Below, piece by piece: positions 1-6,263 of a stretch of 36,419 nucleotides of DNA (within the stretch, counting starts at the first letter, position 1; each line of letters begins with the position of its first letter). Position numbers and translations under genes: made by a program. Where the stretch lies: NCBI GenBank assembly GCA_030614715.1, contig JAUWTM010000021.1, forward strand, positions 1 through 36,419, given 5' to 3'. The notes beneath the pieces were generated by a model that had not been told where the DNA came from, ran no database searches, and was given only the letters and a program-made list of their open reading frames with translations. The stretch comes from Planctomycetota bacterium (lineage in GTDB: Bacteria; JAJVIF01; JAPKYR01).

Positions 1-981
1 GATCTCAGCAGTGAAGCATCGATGGATTATTCATGGAAGCTGGATTCGGGCGTGTGGTCATCGTGGCAGACAGGGCTTCTTACAATCGAGCTGCCCGATC
101 TTTCGAATGATATCCACACGTTCCAGGATTCCTGGCTGGACACCGACGCGAGGTATTCCGGAACGGCAAACCCGATCGAGTACCGGATCAAGGCGAGGAA
201 CACGTCTGGCTCATCACCGTCATTCGCGACCGACACAGGTTACCCCAGGATGCGTCAGGTCGAGATGGCTATCTGGTGCGCAGCGGATGATGATTCCGGT
301 ACGAACGCCGTGACACCGTGGTCACGCGGACTGGCCGATCTGGGAGACTGTAACGATTTCTGGAACGACTACGGTCTTAATTATGTTTTAAAAAGTCCGG
401 GTGGATTCATGTGGATGACAACGCCCGCGTTCAGGAACCTGTCAGGAAGCGAACCCGACCAGATGCACAACGCGTACGGACTCGTGCAGAACCCGGATTC
501 GCTAGATGTTTACATTGTCGATACGGCGTACGGCAGTTCCTCTTTCGCATTTGCGAAATCGTTTTGTCCCGGAGATTTCAACAACACGGAGCGGCTTTAC
601 ATAATCATGTCACGCGACTCGCGTGGCTCGGCTCCGAATATCAATCATGCCACTTTGGCACATGAAACTGGTCACACAACCGCACGGTTGATCGATATCT
701 ACCTGCTCGATTCAAACTGGAATTTCATTTACGATGACGCAACTACCTGTGCTGACCTTCAGACCTTCTGCAACAGCCCTCCGGGCTTAACACCGCCAAT
801 GTTCTGCGACGAGGACGCGTTCTATCCGGAGGAGCCGAACTCGTTTTTCAAAATACCCAAGCAGATCATGTACTACAGCTTCAGCGGGCGTCCAATCAGC
901 GATTACGACATGTACGTAAGTCAGTGGTTCTGGTTCGATGAATGGCTGAGCACGTACGAAAGCAATTACCCGGAGCCATAA
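1..981 (+). CDS. Secreted metallopeptidase-like protein (5' end outside window)
   Basis: The frame is open from the first base of the window to a TAA at 979-981, so the N-terminus is missing; an internal ATG at 22 is unlikely to be the true start. The first ~75 residues look like the end of a fibronectin/Ig-like beta domain (a stretch reading EYRIKARNTSG). The remainder contains the zinc-peptidase signature HETGH (bases 661-675) followed by RLIDIY, within a context (LAHETGHTTARLIDIY) typical of extracellular zincin metallopeptidases where HExxH supplies two zinc ligands. The third ligand cannot be fixed by eye; a conserved-looking Asp/Tyr and several Cys residues (CADLQTFC, FCDEDAFYPEE) follow. 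The protein is probably exported, judged from its aromatic, Asn/Asp/Ser-rich composition, but the signal peptide is outside the window. Its family is uncertain. It ends 38 bp before a repeat array. Confidence 0.6.
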   Translation, partial: DLSSEASMDYSWKLDSGVWSSWQTGLLTIELPDLSNDIHTFQDSWLDTDARYSGTANPIEYRIKARNTSGSSPSFATDTGYPRMRQVEMAIWCAADDDSGTNAVTPWSRGLADLGDCNDFWNDYGLNYVLKSPGGFMWMTTPAFRNLSGSEPDQMHNAYGLVQNPDSLDVYIVDTAYGSSSFAFAKSFCPGDFNNTERLYIIMSRDSRGSAPNINHATLAHETGHTTARLIDIYLLDSNWNFIYDDATTCADLQTFCNSPPGLTPPMFCDEDAFYPEEPNSFFKIPKQIMYYSFSGRPISDYDMYVSQWFWFDEWLSTYESNYPEP

Positions 982-1018
982 TACTCGATCGATTTTTCAT
1001 GACGAATACACCCATATT

Positions 1019-1136
1019 CCCGTAGCACCGCATGGCAATGCGTCCAACCTCCACTTGCCCCAATCCCGTAGCATCGCATGGCAATGCGTCCAACCTCCAC
1101 GTACCCCAACCCCGTAGCACAGCACGGCAGTGCGTC
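1019..1136 (+). repeat. Left REP array, 3 copies, 46-bp period
   Basis: Three copies have GTAG boxes at 1022, 1068 and 1114, exactly 46 bp apart. Each has GTAG, then a small hairpin, then GTCC and a conserved spacer (AACCTCCAC...CCCCAA). Copies 1 and 2 form CGCAT-GGCA-ATGCG; copy 3 has GCAC-GGCA-GTGC and stops after its hairpin. GTAG directly 5' of a hairpin is the known recognition layout for REP-associated tyrosine transposases. The array lies just downstream of the RAYT gene. Confidence 0.8.
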
Positions 1137-1159
1137 TGATGTTTGGCTAATGCAAAGTG

Positions 1160-1726
1160 CTAAAAATTTACTGGATTCAACCGATCTTCCCACCAGCGCA
1201 TCGGATTTTCGATTATATAATTCCGTTTCGTCTCGAGGTCTTCCTTATCGCGAATTACGTGATCATTGTAATTATTCTGCCAGACCGTAGCCCCCGGTGT
1301 ACTCCTTAGATCATTGATCCGTCTGCTGACTGCTGCTTTGAAACCAGAGACAAATGTTGATAAGGACTTCGGGAGCCTGATGAGTTTAGATTTGCCAATC
1401 AGTACTGAGTTGTCCTTGCCACTGAGTTGCCTGTCCCAGAAGTAAAAATCATTTATGAAGATGATTCCATGCAGGTGATTCGGCATGATGATCCATTCGT
1501 CGAAGTCGATTTCCCTTCGTATATCTGCAGACTTCAACCACTCTTCCTTTGCGATTTCACCGAATTGATTCAAATACGTTATCCCACCGATTACCTCGCC
1601 GAAGATGCACTCTTTGTTTTCGGTGCAAATGGTGAAGAAGTAAGCACCAGGATGGGAATAGTCATGGTCTTTGAATCGGCGGGATTTTCGTCGAGTCAGG
1701 TATTTGTTGATTTCTTCCACGGACAT
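1160..1726 (-). CDS. REP-associated tyrosine transposase (RAYT, Y1/HUH family)
   Basis: A 188-aa single-strand DNA transposase of the Y1 (IS200-like, TnpA_REP) superfamily. Such enzymes cut and rejoin single-stranded REP DNA at a GTAG next to a hairpin. The N-terminus carries the family's RRKSxRxKxxDYSxPGAYFFTICT block (residues ~13-36) and IFGEV. The HUH metal site is in IMPNHLHGIIF (~80-91). Downstream are a FVSGFKAAVSRRIN helix (~126-139), VWQNNYNDHVIRD (~149-161) and a closing NYIIENPMRW (~169-178). Tyr residues in the last two blocks are candidates for the nucleophile; I cannot say which. I chose the ATG at 1724-1726 over the preceding in-frame GTG. Length is normal and no frameshift is seen, so it looks intact. 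REP-type arrays lie on both sides. Confidence 0.88.
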   Translation of the reverse strand: MSVEEINKYLTRRKSRRFKDHDYSHPGAYFFTICTENKECIFGEVIGGITYLNQFGEIAKEEWLKSADIRREIDFDEWIIMPNHLHGIIFINDFYFWDRQLSGKDNSVLIGKSKLIRLPKSLSTFVSGFKAAVSRRINDLRSTPGATVWQNNYNDHVIRDKEDLETKRNYIIENPMRWWEDRLNPVNF

Positions 1727-1806
1727 CACCGCTATCTATTGGTTAAACGGCTGGGAAATGTAAAAACTGAAAAAAAAATGGGGATATTTCGATTTTTTCT
1801 GGTGGG

Positions 1807-2018
1807 CTGGACGCACTGCCGTGCGGTGCTACGGGATTGGAGTAGATGGAGGTTGGACGCACTGCCGTGCTGTGCTACGGGGTTGGGGTAAATGGAGGGT
1901 GGACGCACTGCCGTGCTGTGCTACGGGGTTGGGGTACGTGGAGGGTGGACGCACTGCCGTGCTGTGCTACGGGGTTGGGGTACGTGGAGGTTGGACGCAC
2001 TGCCGTGCGGTGCTACGC
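1807..2018 (-). repeat. Right REP array, 5 copies, 46-bp period, inverted to the left array
   Basis: Five copies start (GGACGCACTGCC) at 1809, 1855, 1901, 1947 and 1993, all 46 bp apart. The GTAG boxes read on the minus strand (CTAC at 1829, 1875, 1921, 1967 and 2013). The hairpin is CGCAC-TGCC-GTGCG or GCAC-TGCC-GTGC. The spacers (GGGGTTGGGGTACGTGGAGG and variants) are themselves conserved, so this is a tandem array and not a CRISPR. It lies upstream of the RAYT gene, and its last copy runs into the kinase stop codon. Confidence 0.85.
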
Positions 2019-3179
2019 CTTGTGTTTATCCAGGATTTTGCTCTCTGAGAAATACTGCAGGTTTCCGCATACGTCGCAGACGAACAGCCTCGGATGGAAT
2101 TCCAACAATTCCTGGCTCCTGCTGCCGGGCCACATTGTCGACGTCGCTTCGTCGTCGAGTTCCTGGTAATAGCCGTCCTTGCAGAACGTGCACTGTGTAC
2201 CCCCGACAAGGTCGTCCTTCATCGTGTTCAGCAATTGGTCGATAGTCTGAACGCGTTCCACGACACTCGGTGTGAGGGTCTTGTCGAGGATCTTGTAGAC
2301 CGAATCCATCTGTTTCGACTTGGATGTCTTCCTGAGGTCCCATTCCTCCCGATGGTGCCAGTCGTGTGGTAATTGCTTTCCACCAGAGATCAGGTAGTAG
2401 AGCAGCTTTCCAAGTGAGTAGATATCGCTGGCTCCACAGACATCGCCTTCCTTGATCTGCATGACCGACAATTCCGGAGGCATGAAGAACTCAGTCGGGG
2501 CTTCAATGCCTGTGAGGTTGTGACGTCTTCCGTCTATGACGTGACAGATTCCGAAGTCGATGATTATTGGTGTCCCGTCGTCTTTGATCAGGATATTCTC
2601 GGGTTTCAGGTCACGGTGTATTATCCCCGCTTTGTGGGCTGTGTTCAGTGCGCTTGCGATTTCTACGATCAGTGCAAGTGCCTCGTGTTCATTGCCCTCG
2701 AAGACCTTCTCGAACTCCGCCTTGGTCTTGAGAGTGTGCCCTTCGATGAGTTCCATCACGTAAAACGGTGGATATGGTGGTTGCTTCTCCTCGCCATCCT
2801 CCTCTCCTTCCTCTTCCTCCCCGGATTCCGGAGCAGGCATCTCGGTCTTGTAGTCGAAGACCCTGATAATATGCGGATCGTCGAGATTCATGAGAGTCTG
2901 CGTCTCGGAACCGAATCTGCTCAGTGAATCGGGGGTTGGATTGTTCAGGAATTTCACCGCGTACTGCGGCTTTTTGAAAAGGAATTCGCATTCGTTGAGG
3001 AATCGTGAACGGGTCATGGGATTGACCCTGATTGTCTCCATCTTCAAGCCGGCCTTCCGCAGGTACTCCGAAAAGTCGTAGGATGACCAGACATCGCTCT
3101 CGCCACCTTCTTCATCGAGCTGCTCTTTGAGGATCCACCAGTTATTGATACCCTGGATTAACTGAGTTGCCTCGGGCAT
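2013..3179 (-). CDS. Hanks-type Ser/Thr protein kinase with C-terminal Cys4 motif
   Basis: A 388-aa soluble eukaryotic-like protein kinase. Visible features are a modified glycine loop (LDEEGGESDVW, ~21-31), the ATP-binding Lys in YAVKF (Lys76), Glu92, the catalytic loop HRDLKPEN (188-195), DFG (208-210), a PPEL activation-segment end (~234-237) and DIYSLG. About 45 residues lie between glycine loop and Lys76, more than usual, and an acidic Glu-rich stretch (~117-131) interrupts the N-lobe. No membrane segment or PASTA repeats follow. Instead the tail has CTFC (330-333) and CDVC (368-371), a likely zinc-ribbon. The start has a good GGGAGG ribosome-binding site about 8 nt upstream. It follows the VOC and propeller genes on the same strand after a 160-bp gap. 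The stop codon TAG is part of the GTAG of the outermost REP copy, so the original 3' end may have been altered by repeat insertion. Substrates are unknown. Confidence 0.85.
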   Translation of the reverse strand: MPEATQLIQGINNWWILKEQLDEEGGESDVWSSYDFSEYLRKAGLKMETIRVNPMTRSRFLNECEFLFKKPQYAVKFLNNPTPDSLSRFGSETQTLMNLDDPHIIRVFDYKTEMPAPESGEEEEGEEDGEEKQPPYPPFYVMELIEGHTLKTKAEFEKVFEGNEHEALALIVEIASALNTAHKAGIIHRDLKPENILIKDDGTPIIIDFGICHVIDGRRHNLTGIEAPTEFFMPPELSVMQIKEGDVCGASDIYSLGKLLYYLISGGKQLPHDWHHREEWDLRKTSKSKQMDSVYKILDKTLTPSVVERVQTIDQLLNTMKDDLVGGTQCTFCKDGYYQELDDEATSTMWPGSRSQELLEFHPRLFVCDVCGNLQYFSESKILDKHKA

Positions 3180-3339
3180 ATTTACTGTCCTCCCAGATAA
3201 TGAATACCTTCCATAAGAACCATATCGTCAGCCAATCAGGCTGCTCAAGCTCAATCGCAATCCGCAGGGATGTGAATTGTACATTATTTAAGGGAAATAA
3301 AAAATGGGGATACGCTTCTGACGCTGTTTATAAGGCTCT

Positions 3340-3819
3340 TCAACCGCTCTTGTCAGGCCAATCGGTTGATTCGGGCTTTTCCGCAGGTGTGTAATAGATC
3401 TCAACGGAATTTCCCATCGGATCCTTTGCCGTCATGCCCCAGTAAGAATCCTGACGCCAGACCGGTTTACCGTCGTAGATGGGAACTGAAGCATCCTTCA
3501 TGCGCCTGTAGACCTCTGCAAAGTCCTCTTCAGGGACATTTATCGCCCATGACGTCCCTGCGATGTCACCGCCCCATCCTGGCTGCCAAACCCATTCCTC
3601 CGGGACCGGCATTTCATCAGGGGAGCGGAAGAACATGAAACCGACACCCTCGCTCTCGTATGAAAGCCATCCCCATGATTCGTCGTTCATGTACGATACT
3701 TCCTTCATCCCGAGGAGTTCCGTGTAAAAATTACGCACCGCGTCGATGTCGTTGCACATAACAAAAAGGAACCGAATGTTAATTTTCGGTGTTTCATCTT
3801 TGGATTTTTCTTCTGACAT
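3340..3819 (-). CDS. VOC-family protein (glyoxalase/bleomycin-resistance/dioxygenase fold)
   Basis: A 159-aa cytoplasmic protein with one vicinal-oxygen-chelate module of paired beta-alpha-beta-beta-beta units. The first unit contains RFLFVMCNDIDAVRNFYTEL and LGMKEVSY (~16-42). The second contains AINVPEEDFAEVYRRM and ends in the characteristic MTAKDPMGNSVEIYYTP (~129-145), whose final Glu is the usual metal ligand. An aromatic-rich region (WVWQPGWGG) sits between the halves. VOC proteins include glyoxalase I, extradiol dioxygenases and antibiotic-binding proteins; nothing here fixes a substrate. The start is preceded by GAGAGGG, and the ATG lies 12 nt after the stop of the upstream beta-propeller gene, so the two are very likely co-transcribed. 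Confidence 0.8.
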   Translation of the reverse strand: MSEEKSKDETPKINIRFLFVMCNDIDAVRNFYTELLGMKEVSYMNDESWGWLSYESEGVGFMFFRSPDEMPVPEEWVWQPGWGGDIAGTSWAINVPEEDFAEVYRRMKDASVPIYDGKPVWRQDSYWGMTAKDPMGNSVEIYYTPAEKPESTDWPDKSG

Positions 3820-3831
3820 TTTACCCTCTCA

Positions 3832-5295
3832 TCAGTCTGTCGCTGGAATTTTGCTTATATAGATCCGGTCAACAGTCAGGTTACCCGCGGGGTCCGGCCA
3901 GTCGTAATGGAGATCACCAGTCACGTATACATTTCCGTCACGATCGACCGCCGTGCCCCATACGTAACTCCAACCCTCGTCCCCGTAGGTTGTGTATCGA
4001 AGAAGCTCCCCGTCAGGATCGAGAACAGCAAGGTATGCTGCACTCTCCGCCTGTGTCTCGACGATCGCGGATGCTTCACCGGTATCGAAATCCACGGTAC
4101 CCGAAAAGTCACCTGTGACATAAACATTGCCGTCCCTGTCAGTGCTCACGTTGAATGCACGAGTGATGTCGCCTGAGTAAAATGCTTTCGCCCACTCGAA
4201 CCCGGCAGTCAGGCTGATGTTCACAATGAAGGAATTAGTCTGCCAGTTGGTTTCGCTGCCGCCCCCATCGTTGAAAAGGTCGAAATCTCCGTTGAAATCA
4301 CCCGCGAGGTATATAGTGGTGGAGTCGACCGCGAAAATGTCGTTGCACTCGATAAATCCATCCGTTGCAGGCCACTTGATTCCAGTCACGAACTCACCTG
4401 AGTCGTTCAGGCCCGTGATAAATACACCACCGTCCAGTCCGTAATCGAAAATATCCTCATTCGGGCCGGGATCGAGGTCGATCTCACCGAATCCTGTCCC
4501 GCAGATCCACACGAGTCCATCGTTATCGACCGAAACTCCTCCCGGGACCTCGAAATCATCGCTTCCCCACGAACGCACCCAGTTGAAATTACCGTCAGGA
4601 TCGAACCGGGCGAGGAATATGTCGTATCCACCGAACCAGTCAGCGTTTAACGTTGTGCCGTCGGCAGTTTCGTATGGCCATTCGCTCGCATGTTTCCCGA
4701 TGACATATACTTCACCGTCGGGTCCGATTTCAATGCCGTAGATTTCCTCGGGATAATAGGCAGCCCATGTCTGAACCCACTGAAAATTCCCATCGGAATC
4801 GAACTTTGACAGGTAAAGGTAACCGTCATCGCCAGTGCGTATTGTTTCTTCGAACGGATTCGGATCGAAATCGGTCACTTCGATGTAGTTCCCGGCTGCA
4901 TAAATATTGCCATCGGCATCCAGAGCCACCTGGTTTACCACCGCAGGCCACGAGACTGTCCAGACGTTAATTCCACCGGTCGTGAATTTACTCAGAAATC
5001 CTCCCCACACAGGTTCCCCCTGGTCAGATGCCGACTCATCGTTGTCGTCAGCAGCATTGCTGAATCCAAAGTTAACAGTGCCGGGGAAATCCTTGTCGGT
5101 CCAGCCGACCACGTAAAGGAAATTATCCCCATCGAGAACGATGTCGAGGGCCGAGCCATTCATCCCGCCGTCCCATTGAATGGACCAGCCTCCGTTGGGC
5201 ATGTCGCTGTAGATCACCTCCGCGTAGCCGGGAGTGACTAATGTAACGATCATGAAGAGTGATAAAGCGACTATTGTCCGATAGCAGGGAACCAC
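3832..5295 (-). CDS. Secreted beta-propeller (SBBP-repeat) protein
   Basis: A 487-aa exported protein. I chose the GTG at 5293-5295 because AGGAGG (5303-5308 on the minus strand) lies 7 nt upstream; an in-frame ATG 24 bp earlier would put this Shine-Dalgarno inside the gene. The N-terminus (MVPCYRTIVALSLFMIVTLV, then TPGYA) is a signal peptide. The mature part is a run of ~45-60-residue units of the type GNFNWVRSWG...GVSVDNDGLVWICGTGFG...DLDPG, and NVYVTGDFSGTVDFDTG, matching the SBBP/beta-propeller repeat family. Such proteins are extracellular or surface proteins of unknown binding partner. No C-terminal sorting domain is apparent. It heads the VOC gene 12 nt downstream. Confidence 0.8.
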   Translation of the reverse strand: MVPCYRTIVALSLFMIVTLVTPGYAEVIYSDMPNGGWSIQWDGGMNGSALDIVLDGDNFLYVVGWTDKDFPGTVNFGFSNAADDNDESASDQGEPVWGGFLSKFTTGGINVWTVSWPAVVNQVALDADGNIYAAGNYIEVTDFDPNPFEETIRTGDDGYLYLSKFDSDGNFQWVQTWAAYYPEEIYGIEIGPDGEVYVIGKHASEWPYETADGTTLNADWFGGYDIFLARFDPDGNFNWVRSWGSDDFEVPGGVSVDNDGLVWICGTGFGEIDLDPGPNEDIFDYGLDGGVFITGLNDSGEFVTGIKWPATDGFIECNDIFAVDSTTIYLAGDFNGDFDLFNDGGGSETNWQTNSFIVNISLTAGFEWAKAFYSGDITRAFNVSTDRDGNVYVTGDFSGTVDFDTGEASAIVETQAESAAYLAVLDPDGELLRYTTYGDEGWSYVWGTAVDRDGNVYVTGDLHYDWPDPAGNLTVDRIYISKIPATD

Positions 5296-5319
5296 ATTAG
5301 TACCTCCTTGAAGCACCAT

Positions 5320-5730
5320 GGACGGGAAAGAGTACCATATATGTGATTAATATTTAATGCAGAAAACGGACCTGAAGTCCTCCGAATCTCAATACTCAAG
5401 GATGAGACGATAGCCTCGAGTGGGCAAGTCAGTCAGCCCGATTTCCATGGTAAGCGAGTACTTACTACGGTATTGTCTGCATGTTTACCATCGATTTCGC
5501 AACTTAAAAAGTGGTACCCTTCGCAGTCAGGGACAAAGGTGAAATCCCACTATTAATCGTCGATTGGTGCTATTTTCGATTGGCTATACCGGGCTGAAAA
5601 ACTGGTTTAAAGTGCAATAAATATGTTTAAAAAGGGTGAAATTTCATGAAACTGGTAACCTAAAACTGGGGTCCAATTGGATGTTTTCAAGTGGTTCTAA
5701 TTCGTCTATATTATGAGTAGAAATTTCGAG
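5320..5730. other. Gene-free intergenic region with AAACTGG direct repeats
   Basis: I see no convincing gene in this ~410-bp AT-rich stretch. Near its right end three similar boxes occur in direct orientation: AAACTGGT at ~5599-5606, AAACTGGT at ~5649-5656 and AAACTGGG at ~5663-5670, the last followed by GTCCAATTGG. Regulators of the MocR family often bind direct repeats near their own gene, so these are candidate operators for the downstream MocR gene. This is inferred from position and repetition only. Confidence 0.35.
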
Positions 5731-5934
5731 CAGTTAGGGTTGGCGGGTACGGGAAGCAATCCAGATCGACAAGAATGCCCCTGTCCCCCTCTACCGGCAC
5801 CAGTTGCCAAAGTTCGCCGCCTTATCGATGCAGGCCTCCTCGCAACCCGGTACCCGCCCCCCCAGCTCGAAGACCCAGGAAAGACAACACTTACATCGAA
5901 TACCAGGTTTTAACAGATACAGTTTTATTTCGGG
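5731..5934 (+). pseudogene. Decayed wHTH-module copy A of the downstream MocR gene
   Basis: This stretch aligns to the leader and first ~65 codons of the MocR gene at 6158. It retains CAGTTAG, GGCGGGT, a segment reading IQIDKNAPVPLYR (versus IQIDKKKSVPLYR), then in another frame RLIDAGLLATRYP (versus RLIDEGLLAAGTRLP), and finally AAGACAACACTTACATCGAATACCAGG matching the SRKTVLIAYQE region. The ATG is lost (ATGCAAATCC became AAGCAATCC), there are frameshifts, and about 35 bp corresponding to PSSRELAETVDV is missing. Arms GGCGGGTACGGG (5742-5753) and CCCGGTACCCGCC (5846-5858) form an inverted repeat. It is not expected to encode protein. Confidence 0.75.
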
Positions 5935-6134
5935 CAGTTAGGGTAGGCGGGTACGGGAAGCGCATCCAGATCGACAAGAATGCCCCTGTCCCCCTCTACC
6001 GGCACCAGTTGCCAAGTTCGCCGCCTTATCGATGCAGGCCTCCTCGCAACCCGGTACCCGCCCCCTTCGCCCCCGAAATATCGAGTAGAAATAATAAGGG
6101 TTACCCTTTTTCTTTTTGTGAATCGGTACACGGG
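5935..6134 (+). pseudogene. Decayed wHTH-module copy B of the downstream MocR gene
   Basis: This is the second tandem copy, 204 bp after copy A. Over ~130 bp it differs from A at only about four positions, including single-base indels, so A and B were duplicated recently or are homogenised. Both are much more diverged from the real gene. The same inverted arms occur at 5946-5957 and 6050-6062. After the right arm only weak similarity to the gene remains. A palindrome AAGGGTTACCCTT (~6096-6108) followed by a T-rich run lies near the end and could be an operator. Confidence 0.75.
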
Positions 6135-6145
6135 CAGTTAGAATT

Positions 6146-6263
6146 GGCGGGTTACGGATGCAAATCCAAATAGACAAGAAAAAATCTGTCCCCCTCTACC
6201 GGCAGATCGTCGCCGAGATCTGTCGTTTGATTGATGAAGGCCTCCTGGCAGCTGGAACCCGCC
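6146..6263 (+). promoter_or_regulatory. Inverted arms spanning the MocR start codon (third unit of the series)
   Basis: GGCGGGTT (6146-6153) is perfectly complementary to AACCCGCC (6256-6263). The arm-to-arm span is 118 bp, against 117 bp in copies A and B. The corresponding arms in A and B are GGCGGGTA and TACCCGCC, so the last pair has changed on both sides and pairing is preserved. The left arm covers the only ribosome-binding-site-like sequence before the ATG at 6158. A fold in the mRNA could therefore limit translation; this is an inference from pairing alone. Confidence 0.4.

Larger units (their letters stand above)
1019..2018. mobile_element. RAYT transposase with two inverted REP-type arrays
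   Basis: This ~1-kb unit comprises three copies of a 46-bp repeat on the left, a RAYT transposase gene on the minus strand, and five copies of the same repeat on the right in opposite orientation. The GTAG tetranucleotide of each outermost copy lies at the outer edge: 1022-1025 on the plus strand and 2013-2016 on the minus strand. The two ends are therefore near-perfect inverted copies (CCCGTAGCACCGC... and ...GCGGTGCTACG). The arrangement resembles a RAYT gene flanked by REP sequences (a REP doublet or 'REPtron'), but with tandem arrays instead of single REPs. I see no target-site duplication. The right edge overlaps the 3' end of the kinase gene. Confidence 0.75.

Noticed and set aside
1807-2018. 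CRISPR array
   Set aside because: The repeats are regular, but the spacers between hairpins are themselves almost identical and the 46-bp period is too short. The RAYT neighbour explains them as REP units.
1821-2245. Open frames through the right repeat array (Cys/Trp/Arg-rich translations)
   Set aside because: They are artefacts of a repeat whose period is not a multiple of three, so all frames look open. There is no ribosome-binding site, and they run antisense into the kinase gene.
6093-6118. Rho-independent terminator (AAGGGTTACCCTT then T-rich)
   Set aside because: The palindrome leaves only a single base for a loop and the stem is short. It is better read as a possible operator.
5713-6173. 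Short plus-strand open frames before the MocR gene
   Set aside because: They lie within the decayed wHTH copies. The ATG of the homologous gene is lost and similarity to the protein switches frame, so they are not genes.
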